A DNA stretch of 64,000 nt from Ambrosia x helenae (GCA_030844895.1 JAUTDX010007377.1:1-64000); one strand, 5' to 3'. Positions 24,898 to 37,886 are shown, counted from the stretch's first letter. The notes: generated by a model from the letters alone, not told the origin. Made by a program: numbers and translations.

Positions 24898-25520
24898 TGT
24901 ATTTTATTTTTATGTTTAATAGTAGTGAATTTCAGTTTTTTATGTTTTTTCTTTAATGTTTTTTTTTTATTTAATTAGGTTTTAAAACAAATGGTTATAA
25001 TAATAAAACAATTATAAATAAACGGTTAAAATAATAAAGCAATATTAAAAAACAAACGGTTAAAATACAAAAAAATAGTATTTATTTAAGTCAAAAAAAA
25101 AAAAAAAACAGTTACCAGCACGGTAAAAAAGAACCAGCAAAACGGTTTACGGGACCACTACCAGCATAGATGGCGGCGATTTTACCGTACTGGTAGTAGA
25201 TACCCGTGACCAATTCGGGTGACGCCTCACCCCCTAGAGACGAATAGTGAGTCCTTATACTTAAAGAATCCGTGTGCCTTCTCTAAATGTTATCTCCATT
25301 TTGGAGATGTTAAAAAGCTTTATATTTTTTCTATAATTTTGAGAAAGTAGGATATGCTTTAATACCATCCATTGTTATTTGCTTCTAAAACGTTCAAATG
25401 ACATCCATCCTGTAAACGCCAATGTGGATTTTCGTTTGTAATTTTCGAAGAATGGTCCTTAGTGAAGGATAGCTATGGATTGGGATAGAAAGGTAATGGT
25501 ACTTTTTTTTTTCAATTTTA
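24898..25520. other. AT-rich flank of the SANT fragment
   Basis: Holds several AAACGGTT sites (about 25020, 25056, 25140), a long A-run near 25090 and a short GC-rich patch (about 25140-25230). No ORF is supported. Confidence 0.4.
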
Positions 25521-25721
25521 GGAGCTGTTTTGGTAGCCTCTGCATGGTCACTAAGAGGCTACATCTGAATAGTTCATAGTCTTTTAATGGTTAAGACGTA
25601 ACCTTAAATCTGAATGGTTAAGAGGTTAGATCTTAATGGTTGCTTCTTAACAATTCATACTTAAGGTTACATCTTAACTATTCATAGGTTATAGACCATT
25701 AAGTGGCTATCAAACAACCCC
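25521..25721. mobile_element. Harbinger-type MITE, GGAGCTGTTTTGGTAGCC ends
   Basis: 201 bp between TTA duplications (25518-25520, 25722-25724). The ends GGAGCTGTTTTGGTAGCC and GGCTATCAAACAACCCC pair as inverted repeats. Internal TTAAGATG/TTAACCATT motifs alternate on both strands. Confidence 0.7.
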
Positions 25722-25724
25722 TTA

Positions 25725-27964
25725 GTGTTTTCTAATGTTTGGTACATTTATATAGTATTAGCTAGTTTATATCCTAAGACCGCTCAGAGATAGAAAAATC
25801 TAATATAAAGTGATAAAATGTGTGTATTATAAAAGGAATATGCCCTTTTTAGTTGTTTTTTTTTTTGTAAAGGATGAGCACTCGATAACTCATACAACCT
25901 ACTTCTAATTCTACGTGTGCACCTCTTTCTCGAGTGAAGTATCTATACCTAGACATGATTAATGAATTTCCTCTACACATAGTGTTGTTTTTCCTTTATG
26001 AACAAAACCTGCAAAGAAGGTTTCTTTTTCGTTTTTTTGTATAACATTATGGTACTCATTTATTTTTCTTTTTAAATCTTGTATATTAAAGTTTAAAAAT
26101 TGTGGAGGGAAACTTGAGGGAGAGAAAAGATTTTTGGATAGAAATAAGAGGAAGGAATGTATCACATATTGTCATTTGTCACTCAAGGGTTTTTTTTTTT
26201 TAATAACCATACCTAGTGCTATGTGATACACCTAACGTGGGAGGATGACTTAAATGAACGTCATGTCACCAAAAGAGTTAAAGAACTTTCTTTTATTATA
26301 TATATAGATTTACAACATGTTTATGTATATCGGTGTTGTACCTTATGTTTAATAGGTGTTATGTGCATAAATGGTTGTAGTACTCTTATGTTTGGTGGAT
26401 TGTACTCACTTTTTATTTTGTTTTCTTTTTACTTTCAACTTTGTGCACCATTGGTCTCATTTTGGTGACTCACACTTGCTCGGTTCTATCAACTACTTTT
26501 GTGATTTCATGGTCTCTATTGTATCCTTACAAAAAGATTTGGATAGAAACAATGTATCAAAAATTGTGTTAAAACACTAGCCTAAGCCAAACGTTTTGTT
26601 TAAATTTATGCTTCTTCATTTTCTACTTATTGTTAATACTATATTTAGCAAATAGGGTATGTGTGTACAAAACCACTATTACAAATAGTACAAACTTTTA
26701 ATGAGTTTCTTTTTTTTTACAACCCTTCCATGCATTCACAATCTCTTCACATGTCTCCTCTTTTACACCTCATCCATCAATGCCACGTGTTGTATCTTTT
26801 CTTATCACGGTTTTACTAATCACCATTCACAGTTGCACACCCACAAAGCAACGAGAGAGAGAGAGAGAGGGGGGGAGGGGAGCCGCCATTCTTGGGATGC
26901 AAGTGGTCGTGGTAATCAACTTTGTGACGGTTCCGATTGTTCAACGGCGGAGTGCAGCATGACGTCGTTGTAACATCATTCCAAAGGTTCGTCAACGTAA
27001 ACCTTGAAATCAATGTTGATTTTTATTCTACCTTGGTTTCCTCCATATCATTTTATGGCCATTTTGGTCTCTTGTGAATTAAAGAAAGCATACGTTTTGA
27101 CGAGGAAGGTATTTTCTGTTTGCAAGTAGGATTCCCTTTCGGTTCCTTTCACAGCGCACCGCCGTTACCGTCAGGGTTTGGAGAGAAAAAGTAGCCGGTG
27201 GCGAACCTCTGTTAACGGCAAAGAAGACAGAAACCATTGCACCCACCGACCAGGTATTATGATTTATTTTCGTCTCGAAACTACTAAAGATGTGTTTACA
27301 TGCCTATTGTTTGCGATTGTTAAACCCTAGGTAGATCTCTGTTTGTGGTTGTGGTGGAGGTGTAAGTTTTACAACATGTTTGGATAAATTTATAACTTAT
27401 AACTTATATACTTTTCCATCTCCATATCTCCTTTTTCAAAGAGTTACACATTACTAACTTTTTGAAAAAGTCATTTTTCACCTCCTTTTCCCCTTATTTA
27501 AACCCAAAAAGTCTTTTTCAACCCACAATCCAAACATTTTTAAAATATAGGTGGAAATAAGGAGAGCCAGACACCCTCTTAATTCGGTCTTTTGTTTGGT
27601 GTTTCTTGCTCCTTGGGTGTGCAAGTGGTCTGGAATTTTATTTGATGGTGTTTTTAATTTTGTTTTCAAACAACTTTGTTGTTTTTTAGATAGTTGCTTC
27701 AGTTTGGAGGGTTTGTGGATGAGTTTTTGTCTACTTGAAGTTCACTAGGGACCAATTCACAACAATAGTTATAATTTTATCATTAACATCGTGTAACAGT
27801 CTAAAACAACATTTGTATAAGAAAATTTTCATAACTTTGCTATTGTTTCGCTATGTATTCCATACGGGTCATACCCGTGTCAAAACAGTAGTATTTTCAA
27901 ATAATCAAATTATTCTTCACCAGTGTTCAAAATGTTATTTGTTGTAGATTAGGGTTTTTCATTG
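25725..27964. other. Gene-free interval with a possible short MITE
   Basis: No convincing coding region. A GA-rich run lies at 26849-26865 and a transcript-like GC-rich patch at about 27130-27260, ending CCAGGTATTATG, which might be a splice donor. At about 27375-27540, ATGTTTGGATAA and CAATCCAAACATTTTT form short inverted ends of a possible MITE. None of these supports a gene call. Confidence 0.35.
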
Positions 27965-27972
27965 TTTCTAAT

Positions 27973-28720
27973 TAGGGCTGTTTGAAACGCTCGGCGCTCG
28001 CCGATCGCTCGCCGCTCGTTCGGAATTTGCTCGGAAATTGCTCGCTCGACTTTCCGCTCGGTTGTATATGAGCCGATCGGCTCGGTTCGGTTTGTAAATG
28101 AGCCAAGCGCGAGCAAAGGTACGCTCGGCTCGGTTCGACTCGAATAATTTTTATTTATTTAATAATAAATATACACACAATTTACAGATAAATTTATGGC
28201 TTTATATATAAGATTCTATTGGATTTGACTCAGTAATGCAAACAACCCACTTAACACAATAAAAAAATAACATTAGATTTAATAGTAAAACAATAAGTCA
28301 TGCTGTGACAGTCTTGACTTCTTTATGTTAATAGTCGTTCATCGCTAATTGTCGCTTCATATCACACCTACGTCACAATGCAACAACTGTTGTCTGACGT
28401 ATGCTCAAAACCTCACCAGCCTCAATCTAAGCATCATCCTTGTACACTGGTATCTCAATATTAGTGTTATCATCGGACATTTTGACCTTAGTTGTCACCC
28501 GACAATGAAAACATCGAAGGAAACATCCCAATTTTATAATCGTCCATATAATTCTCTGCTCGATTATCGCTCGGCGCTCGCTCGGAAAATTTTCGCTCGA
28601 AGAATGCTCGTTCGATTTTTGGCTCGATTATAAACGAGCCGCTCCGCTCGGTTCGGTTTGTAAACGAGCCAAGCACGAGCAAAACTCCGTTCGGATCGGC
28701 TCGGCTCGTGAACAGCCCTA
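27973..28720. mobile_element. hAT-type MITE, GCTCGG family, copy 1
   Basis: Ends TAGGGCTGTTTGAA and GTGAACAGCCCTA, with perfect 8-bp duplication TTTCTAAT (27965-27972, 28721-28728). Both arms carry dense GCTCGG/CTCGCT repeats around an AT-rich core holding the conserved CATCGAAGGAAACATCCCA. Non-coding. Confidence 0.9.
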
Positions 28721-28728
28721 TTTCTAAT

Positions 28729-29960
28729 TAAAGGTCTGAGACATAATATTAAAGATATTGCAGGCTTGAAAATAACTGTTAACAGAACTAGGTTGATGTC
28801 ACTTGTTACTATAAGTTACCATGCATCGTATCCACTATAATTTTATATTGTTATCTTATATTATAAGTTATAAAAAAACGTTACCTGCCCTGGATGATAT
28901 AGACATAGTGAGCAATCAAAATTAGACTTTTTTTTCACTAACTATAACTAAATCTAACAGGTAGTGGTTTGTAGTTACAATTGAGGAAAAAATTACAATG
29001 TCTCTTTAAACCTATGGGCGATGACACATTTGTTTAAATTAACTAATCATTTTTTGTCACGGTTTATGGTTTGAAAAGGTGATTAAATTGTAGTACTTTT
29101 GAAATATAAATATGCCAACTACGATTATTTTATTTTAACGTAGATAATAAAACAAAAGAACAAGAAGCAATTAGTCAAGTGTCTAATAGGTCTTTTGATG
29201 AATTTATGATAAACCGTTTGCTCCTGTTAAGAAAAGCTCATTCTAGATATAAAAAAAAAAGATATAATAATAAAAAAGCACTTTTAGAGAATATTATTTG
29301 ATTTAATACTAGTGCATTTTATTAGGTTTATTATGGCTATTATAATTAGGGATGCCAAGTGTCTTTCTTCATTGGCTCTATCTGAAAACGCTTAGAAATT
29401 ACTCATTCTTCATTAAGAAAAAACCGTCTCTTGATCACATCTCATCATAAACAAAGATGGATCCAAATAACCAATTTCAGCAAAGTTAGCTTCTTCGTGT
29501 TTCTTCATACGAGTTGGACACCCTAATACCAATTTAAGTCCAAGAATCGATAATAAGAACACAAATACGAATGAAATAACTCTCCAATATATTTATCAGA
29601 AAATATAACTCAAAAATTAATTACATACTTTTAAACCCATCTGACCTTTGCTCAATAATAACAAACTTGTTTTTTTTTTCCTGTCAGCACCCAAAAAATC
29701 ACACTTTTGTTTGACTTTGGATTTTAACAAGCAACCAAATAAATTGTTGCCCTCAAAAACAACAAAACAAAGATAATGCTTTCTGTGTGCACGAACAGAA
29801 TCCCTCGGTCTTATCCGCCGAATTTATGACCAGGAATTAGTAAATCTCACCTGCACAACCAAAAAAAAACTTTCGATCGCCGCGTCAACTTAGAACTGCA
29901 TGTGCCTTCGGATCGCTGCTATTTCCGGTCACGGTTACTTGTCACTGCAAGGGCCAGCTA
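28729..29960. other. AT-rich interval, nothing recognised
   Basis: No ORF with a recognisable domain, no clear termini and no target duplications were found here. Confidence 0.4.
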
Positions 29961-30146
29961 TCACTTTGACCAATAACACTTCCAACTTGCAAGTTAGTTT
30001 GTTCCATCACCCCCAAACTAACGGCGGTTTACCACGTAAGCCATTCTTGCCACGTAGACTAACTAGGTTAGACCTCCGTTAGTTTGGGGGTGATGGAACA
30101 AACTAACTTGCAAGTTGGGAGTGTTATTGGTCAAAGTGATAGTTCG
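29961..30146. repeat. Inverted repeat of about 70-bp arms
   Basis: CTATCACTTTGACCAATAAC with the following 50 bases is repeated inverted, ending GGTCAAAGTGATAG. The CCACGTA centre lies at about 30030-30055. It resembles the core of a foldback MITE whose outer ends have decayed. No target duplication was found. Confidence 0.7.
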
Positions 30147-30636
30147 GAGTATTATCCGCCAAAGAATGAAAGTTGAAAGTATTTAAATACATTTCCCCTT
30201 TTCTAAAACTAAAAAAATGTGAAGATAAATAGTGATTGCAAAATTAACTATTTGCATGATAAATACAATAAAAAAGACTTGCAAATTATTAAGCTAAAGG
30301 TTTGTCATCGTGATTACAAACAAATATTGTATATATAAAAAAATCTTTAAAATTTGGGGGCCTTATTGGATTGGGGGCCTAAAGTCATTGCCTCAAATAC
30401 TCCCAATTGAGCCGGCGCTGGTCACCGTCGCTCCTCGGATTGCCTTTGATCGCCGGAAACGATAACTCCGTTGCTGTCGATATAATCTTCCAATCCGATC
30501 ACCTACTTGTAGCTTCTTAGGCGTCGATTAAGAACCAGAGTACCGTTTGATATCAACGATTGAACTTAGCTTTGAGACCACTTAAAGTCCCAATCGACAA
30601 ACCAAACAGAAAAGTTGAAGAAAAGAATTAAAATTA

Positions 30637-31856
30637 GAGAAAATTGCTCGAATGGTCCCTGTGGTTTGCACTTTTTTCACCTATAGTCCCCAAGTTTTCA
30701 AAATTACAGCCATAGTTCTGAAACAGTGAAATTTTTTAACTCGGATAGTCCCTGGAGCTAACTGAGATTAAAGAATCCAGTTAAGTGGGTGTGAAATTAC
30801 AAAACTACCCTTACCTTAAAACAAATAAAATATAACACTAGTGGGCCCACGTTTTATAATTAAATATATAAAAAAACCCACCACCACCACCACCACCAAC
30901 CATAACTAGACCAAACGAACCATAACCAGACTGTCATCACCAACCATAACCTGACCAAACGACCGTCACCCCCACCACAGGAACCCAACACAACCACCAC
31001 CGCGGTTATCCTCCACTACAGCCACATCCATCACCACCTGACCCACAACCGTCCCCAAACCACCATAATCGAACCATCCCCTTCAATAACCACGACCAAA
31101 AACAAAGCCTCACCCACAATTACGACCGGATCTGGAGCAACCGAAACCATCGGTCACCACAACCATCACCGATAACCCTACCATCAACTCTACTACATCC
31201 ATTTCCTTAACACGGCCCCAAAACACACCGAAAACCACGTCTGTTTCTGCTCGTTCTCAGGCCTAAACCACCGTTTCTATGCCCGTTGTAATGGTGAACG
31301 TTGTCAATGGAAGGTTGTAATGGTGAACGTTGGTTGACTGTTTGGTGACGGTTTGAGGATGGGAGGTTGTGGTGATGAACTGTGGTGGTAGTCGTGTTTC
31401 AGAATTCAGAGAGAGATGGAGATGGGTATTATGTATATTTTCAGATCTGATAGAGATGAAGGGTGGTTTTATATCTAGGGTTTGGTTGGTGGGGAAGATG
31501 AAGGGTGGTGATGATGGTTTGAGGAGGTTGTGATTGTTTGTGGAGGTGGTGGGTGGGGGTCGGTGGTGGTGGAAGGTGGAGATGGGTGGTGGTGGTTTGT
31601 GGAGGTGATGAGGTGAAGAAGATGAAGTGGGGAAGATGAAGTGTGGGACCCACTAGTGTTATATTATTTTTTATTAAAGTAAGGGTAGTTTTGTAATTTC
31701 ACACCCACATAGCTGGATTATTTAACCTAAGTTAGCTCCAGGGACTATCCGAGTTAAAAAAATTCACTGTTTCAGGACTATGGCTGTAATTTTGAAAACT
31801 TGGGGACTATAGGTGAAAAAAGTGCAAACCAAAGGGACCATTCGAACAATTTTCTC
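30637..31856. mobile_element. Mutator-like foldback MITE, 1220 bp, 9-bp duplication
   Basis: Ends GAGAAAATTGCTCGAATGGT and the inverted ACCATTCGAACAATTTTCTC. The inverted arms are about 190 bp (CTATAGTCCCCAAGTTTTCA is in both). The perfect 9-bp duplication is TTAAAATTA (30628-30636, 31857-31865). The centre is CCACCA/GGTGGT-rich. A Pro/Thr/His-rich minus ORF (31441-31653) reflects this low complexity and is not called. Confidence 0.85.
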
Positions 31857-31978
31857 TTAAAATTAAATGATTCTCAATTTTATTAACCAGAAACTAACTC
31901 ACAACTGATGGCATACCATAACTCGGTTTCTCTTATCTCTTGTTAATAATGTCTAACCCAACTTGGTTTATATAGACA

Positions 31979-32286
31979 TGGCTTGTTTGGATAAACTTAT
32001 TTGAGTCCAAAAGGACTTTTGGTTAAAAAAAAACTTATTAACTTATGACTTTTTAAAAAGAAGTTTTTAGAAAAATGTTTGGATTAGCTTATGTGGTGGG
32101 AAAAAACAACAAGTCAATAAGTTATTTTTTAAAAGTGTTTGGTTTAACTTATTAAAGTAAAATGACCAAAAATGATATAAAGATGGTAAGTATAAGGATA
32201 TAAGGAGGACATGTATGTAAATATCCATCAATAAGCTATAAGGAGGTTCAAAAATTACACACTACTTACTTTTCCAAAACAACTAA
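31979..32286. other. Possible decayed MITE next to a Harbinger copy
   Basis: GGCTTGTTTGGATAAACTTA and internal GTTTGGATT/GTTTGGTTTA motifs resemble a common plant MITE end. The right end is not found, perhaps because the Harbinger element at 32290 inserted there. Weak evidence. Confidence 0.3.
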
Positions 32287-32289
32287 TTA

Positions 32290-32612
32290 GACCGAGTGTA
32301 GTGAAGCGTGATGTGGGCGTGAAAAGGCAACATAGCGCCCCCCACACCGCTACAGGGGGCGATATGTATCAAATTTTGGTTTAGGCGTTAAGTTTATAGC
32401 GCTTGTTTGTTTTTGATTGACCAATCTTCTAATGCCATGTGGAGGGACAAACCTGTGGTGATGATTGTTGTTGTTTATTTTTTTTATAATAGCCCCCTTT
32501 TTTCCCCTCCCACTACACCCCATTTTGAATTAACGCCCCATGCTGACTCAGCTGCCACGTGGACCAATCACCGAGGGGGCCTTAAGTTTCCCCCCCTCCA
32601 CTACACATGGTC
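32290..32612. mobile_element. Harbinger MITE, GACCATGTGTAGTGG family
   Basis: Ends GACCGAGTGTAGTG and CCACTACACATGGTC, flanked by TTA (32287-32289, 32613-32615). Shares GCTGACTCAGCTGCCACGTG with its relatives. Non-coding. Confidence 0.8.
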
Positions 32613-33039
32613 TTATATGCAAATGAAAAGACAGCTTCGCCCCTCACGTGAGGGGCACGTGATACACTTAACAGACATTTTTAACTTGGTTTGGTCTAAA
32701 GGACATAGGGTGTAACAAGTTTATAAAACAAAACACATAAGGAGTGAAAATTTTCCATAAAGGACATAGGATGCAATTTGCTGTATAACTAAAAGACAAT
32801 CTGTATAATTCTCTCTTTTGTTATAAAGTTTGCCATTAAAAATAACTTTTTTGTATATATTTCTTTTTAAATAGATAAAAGGTAAATATTAAAAAATAAA
32901 TGAACCATACAATGTGTATACAAAAATACATTATTTTCATGCATAGACCACTTTAAACGACTAAACTTAAAACGATTTATCAATAAAACAACAAAGTCAA
33001 ATTTGTTTTTAACGGCAACAAAATCAACATGATCGTCTT

Positions 33040-34190
33040 TTTTTTTCACACCCCATACGTCGTGTATATTGGCATATAGATGTTTCATAAACTCTCATAC
33101 CTTATACGACACGTATAGATCTATATGGGGCGTATAGGCCTATACATGATATGTAAGTCTTTACTTTTTTATTATTTGCAATACATATATGAGGCATATA
33201 TATCTAGTTTTTTTTACAATACCTATATGGATGTATAGATTTATACCCAATATAGACCTATATGTTCCATATAGATATTTTATAAAAACATCTTGGAAAA
33301 AAAAAACTAAACCTATATGCCAATAGCCCAATATAGATATTGTATAAAATTATTTAAAAATAGACCCTATTGTGTAAAAATGCTAGTAAAAAAACTAAGA
33401 CTAAACCTATAGGCCACCGTAAAGAGATTGTATACTTTTTTATGAAAAAAAAACTAGCTTTGTACGACATTTATAGGTCTATACGACACGACACTTATAA
33501 GTCTGTATGCCCTATATAGATACTGTATAAAAATGTTTGTAAAAAAAAATAATAAACCTATATACACTGTATAGACCTATATATGTGATCTATCCAGTCT
33601 ACTAACAAAACATTCCCCTGACGTAAAAAACTGGGACATTGTATACTGTATAGCTCTAATGGTGGCGTATCTATACGTAATGTATCTATACATGACTTAG
33701 TGAGACAGAAAGGTGTGCAGATATTTTGAGAGAGGTGTATAGATATTTTTGGGGGTATGTGAATAACCCAATAAAGTTTTATCCACTTTAATTATTTGGT
33801 GGCGAAATAAAGCTGTGTCATAAAATATCCGTACGGAACGAGGGTTAATATGGTTTGGTAGGAGTAGTTTGTCGTTTAATGTACATGTAACGACAAATAT
33901 CGCATAAACCCTGGTCTTTAGTTAGTGGCACACCCCCTCCCTACAATATTACACATCCTACTTGACTTATACGCCGCCTGTAATGATATACGCGACATAT
34001 AGGTCCAATGGTTAGATTCAGTGAATGCTCAATGTCAGTATACAATTTGACTAACGTTATATGTCGTGTATAGAGCTATACGTGACGTGTGGATGTTATT
34101 GTTTGTTTTTCAGATTGAAAAGCAAGTATTGGTTGAAGTTAATTTTTGGTTCTATACGACGTATAGGTGTATACGCCATGTATAGGTTTT
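33040..34190. repeat. Degenerate TATACG/CGTATA palindromic repeat field
   Basis: Short near-palindromic units such as CACGTATAGATCTATATG and GCGTATAGGCCTATACATG recur irregularly over about 1.1 kb. Spacers are AT-rich. No coding region is seen. It looks like a decayed short-unit satellite or a transposon subterminal array; the ends could not be placed. Confidence 0.65.
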
Positions 34191-34480
34191 TTGTTTCAAT
34201 CGATTTTTTTAACGTTAGGTATAGAAACTTTTTTTTTAATTTGTACGACTTATATATGTATTACCATTTTTATTGTTTTCCAACATATATTCGATAATTA
34301 TCTGTTTTGTCCGTTTCGTAATGTAGGGGTCCTTTTTTTCAATCAAATTTTTTAACGTTCGGTATTGAAACGTTTTTTAAACGTTGTACAAACAACATAT
34401 ATACGTATTACCATTTTTAACGCTTTTTCTAACATATATTTGATACTTATATGTTTTTTAATGTTTAACACGGCAAATGT
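34190..34480. repeat. Imperfect tandem duplication, about 142-bp unit
   Basis: TTTTTTAACGTTAGGTATAG (near 34206) and TTTTTTAACGTTCGGTATTG (near 34348) start two related copies. Each continues to CGTATTACCATTTTTA-like or GTATTACCATTTTTAT-like sequence and AACATATATT. The copies are diverged. Confidence 0.6.
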
Positions 34481-34867
34481 TAAATTATTTTTTATGTTTG
34501 TTCAATACCAACGTTTTAAAATTTTAATTTGGTTTGATCGACAGGTTGCCTTCTTTACAACAAGAAAGGTGAAACGCCTGGAACAGTTATTTTTTTTTAA
34601 CCGGCTAACAAATCAAACCTGAGCATTCTCGGGGCATCATTTCGACAAATTCAAGTACTCTTAGACTACCCGAGTTGTCAAACACTAATTCCGGGGAAAA
34701 CCCCATTTTAACAAGTATCTTATTTCAAGAAAATAAGTTTTGAGGTTATATACCATATAAACACATCCCAGGCTATATTTTTTTGGAGGTTTTGAGATAA
34801 GAGTCATAACACATAGTTGCCTCCTGAACTGACCAATTCGTAAGTAAAATGGGCTGAAATTTGCATT

Positions 34868-36055
34868 GAGTTTTTTCCTATAGTAGTGTTTAGGAGAAAA
34901 CTATTTACCATTTTGGTGTTCCTTAAAAACTATTTACCAAAATAGTGTTTTTTTACTTTTTTTTAAAGTTTTTTTACTCTCACTATTAGAAAATAAAAAT
35001 AAAAAATGTGCATACTCCCTCCCACTTTTCGGTTAAGTAATTTATTTTTATTATTTTGTTATACATTTCTTGTAATCTTTTTAATCAACAAATAGTATGT
35101 TAATATTTTTTGTAGTTAACCCATTTTAATGTCTTTTATCTTTATTTTATTAATTATCAACTCATTTAGATCATTTTTTCCCATCTAACTATGTCAAATA
35201 GAATTTATAAATAATCTCAAATAAATTTAAACAAAAAAATATAAAAAAAGCTAATCGAACAGTTAAAATGTCAAATAAAGTCGAGTCATTAACGATTCTC
35301 AATGTCAAACAAATTAAAAGGGAATGTGTTAAAAAGACGTTATTTGTGGAATTTGTAGACAACCTGACCATAATCGGGCAACATGTTTCTCTAAGCCTAG
35401 AAGAATGAATAACGGTCACTAAGCGGGTCGTTTTTTTACGCGTTTTCTTAATTTGTATGACATTGAGACCGGTAGTATCTCGACTTACTTTGACATTTTT
35501 ATTTTCGTTTGTATTTGCATTTCTAATTTTTAATTAGTTTGTTATGCTTCTTAATTCATTTTTTTTATTTGAGATGATCCATAAAGTCTATTTGACATGG
35601 GTTAGATTGGAATAAATGGGTTGTTAATAAATAACATAAACATAAAAAACATTACTATGGGTGGCTAGAAAAAAAGAATAATAGTGGTGGTGGTGGTGGT
35701 GGTGGTGGTGGTGCAGCTGCAGCAGCAGCAGCAGTAGCAAGTAGCAGTAGTAGTGAATTGATAATAAATAACATAAAGATAGAAAAACTTATAATGGATT
35801 GGCTGAAAAAAAAAACATAAACACAAAATTGATTGAATAAAAAGTAAAAAAAAAAAAAAACTTACTGTATAATAGAACAAACCATAGCTAACTAAAAAGT
35901 CGGGAGGGATATTCTGTTTTTTTTTATTCTTTTTTATCCTAATTGATAAAGGAGTCAGTAAAAATTATATGAAAACACTATTTTGGTAAATAGTTTTTAA
36001 GAAACACTATAATGGTAAATAGTTTTCCCTTAAACACTACTATGGGAAAAAACTC
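34868..36055. mobile_element. Foldback element with inverted arms of about 100 bp
   Basis: GAGTTTTTTCCTATAGTAGT at the left pairs with ACTACTATGGGAAAAAACTC at the right. The arms also include AAACTATTTACCATTTTGGT. Flanks are similar (AAATTTGCATT, CAAATTTATTAG) but not a clean duplication. A GGT/GCA microsatellite lies at about 35686-35752. Probably Mutator-like; non-coding. Confidence 0.7.
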
Positions 36056-36316
36056 CAAATTTATTAGTTTTTATGATGGGTAAGGTATAGACATTATATT
36101 GCTACTCGCGAGTTTATGCGACTATGTCTCCAACTGTCAACATCATGGATATCGGATCTGTTGCAACATAGTCTCATGCAAATGTAAGTTACGGTATGAC
36201 TAATGAACATCTTGCCAGTGATACTATATATGTATTCGTTGCAGGCATGAACTTATGTGCTCTTTCTCCATGATTTAATATGATTAAAATATCCATTCAT
36301 TTCTTCCTAGGTATAA

Positions 36317-36356
36317 CTAGTTTTTAAGCCCACGCTTCGCGCAGGGGTTGTAGATG
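36317..36356 (-). mobile_element. Orphan Helitron 3' end
   Basis: On the minus strand, a CCCCTGCGCGAAGCGTGGG hairpin is followed by CTTAAAAA and CTAG (36317-36320) before T. This matches plant Helitron 3' termini. I found no matching 5' TC end upstream on that strand, so the body length is unknown. The 244-bp duplication at 36534 may lie within it. Confidence 0.6.
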
Positions 36357-36533
36357 GATGTTAGTAATGATGATGTATTTGTTATCTAGTATATCAATGG
36401 ATTAATATTAGACCATTTAGCCTTTAACCCAAACAGAAATAAATAAAAGCAAACAAACGGTTAACTAAACATGTCTAAAGTTAAAAGTTAGCTTTAACTA
36501 TAATAGGTTGAATAAAAAAAAAGAGAATTAAAT

Positions 36534-37024
36534 TTGTTACATGGTGTATTGGAAGATTAACACAGACCATGAAGGCTTTAATCTAAACGGCATTCCAGTG
36601 GGGACGCGGTGATAACTCAATCAGTATTGCACACTAAGACAAAGGATAAAGAGAACCAAAGAAAATGTTGTAACACTAATTAAGATAATATCTACATATG
36701 TTTAGTTCGTTGTAGCTGCGACTCAACTCTGAACATCAAAACGTAACGACGCAAAAGCTCATAGTAATTTAAACGAATTGTTACATGGTGTATTGGAAGA
36801 TTAACACAGACCATGAAGGCTTTAATCTAAACGGCATTCCAGTGGGGACGCGGTGATAACTCAATCAGTATTGCACACTAAGACAAAGGATAAAGAGAAC
36901 CAAAGAAAATGTTGTAACACTAATTAAGATAATATCTACATATGTTTAGTTCGTTGTAGCTGCGACTCAACTCTGAACATCGAAACGTAACGACGTAAAA
37001 GCTCATAGTAATTTAAACGAATTG
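36534..37024. repeat. Tandem duplication of a 244-bp unit
   Basis: The unit starting TTGTTACATGGTGTATTGG at 36534 repeats at 36778 almost without change. The two differences seen are CATCAAAACG against CATCGAAACG and GACGCAAAAG against GACGTAAAAG. This is a very recent duplication. No ORF is supported. Confidence 0.95.
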
Positions 37025-37247
37025 TGACCGTACACATAGTATTAACCGTGCGAAAAAAAATTCACACCAATTTACTAATAAAAATAAGCATGTAATTAAT
37101 TATATGTCGTAGCACACGGGGTTTAACTCTAAAAATAATATATATGTATAATAATAAAACATTCAAATCGTAATATAAAAATAAAATATGATCCAATAGG
37201 AAATAAGTACTGTTAACGTTTGTAAATGTTAGTTTAGAAATTAGTGA

Positions 37248-37814
37248 GACCGTATGTAGTCGAGCGTGAAGATGGGCGCCAATTGGAATTTCGCGTCGGT
37301 AACGCCAACACGGTGGGGTGCGAAGAGCAAAAACCAACCGGAGGCGCTATATTTATAACGGTGGAATGCAAAATGAACAACCAATAATAGTGTGCCACGT
37401 TAATTCTTCATCATCACCACCACCACGTTGATTCTTCATCATCATCTGAAGAGGAGGTGCTAGGGTTCCGACGATGATAGAGCGGTGATGGTGGTGGCCA
37501 GATCTGTAGAGAGAGAAGAAGAGGGAAAAAGAGAGGTAGGTGAATGGTGGTGGTGATGGTGTACGGTGGTGGTGGTGGTGGTGGTGGGTGTTACCGGGTT
37601 GGAGGGGTTGGGTTGATGGTGTACTGGACAACCTTGGTGGTGATGATGGGTTGATGTGTCAGGCAGTTTTTGTTTTTTTTTCTATAATTAGCGCCCCAAT
37701 TTTTCTCACGCCCACTACACCCTATTTTAAATTAACGCCCATGCTAACTCAGCTGTCACGTGGACAATTACAGAGGGGGGCCTTAAATTCTCCCCTCCCC
37801 CACTACACATGGTC
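37248..37814. mobile_element. Harbinger MITE, GACCATGTGTAGTGG family, long copy
   Basis: Ends GACCGTATGTAGTCG and CCACTACACATGGTC, flanked by TGA (37245-37247, 37815-37817). At 567 bp it is the longest of the six, with a GGTGGT-rich insert (about 37480-37600). Low-complexity ORFs over the insert are not called. Confidence 0.75.
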
Positions 37815-37880
37815 TGATAAAGAATTGGAAAGTAATTTAATCGAATGGTTATTAGATGGGAAACATCGAACTGTTATGAG

Positions 37881-37886
<6 letters not shown>

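Noticed and set aside
35680..35760. CCA/TGC codon-repeat ORF (poly-Thr, poly-Cys)
   Set aside because: Microsatellite translation inside a foldback element.
36534..37024. CRISPR-like array
   Set aside because: Two long direct units without spacers, in a plant nuclear sequence.
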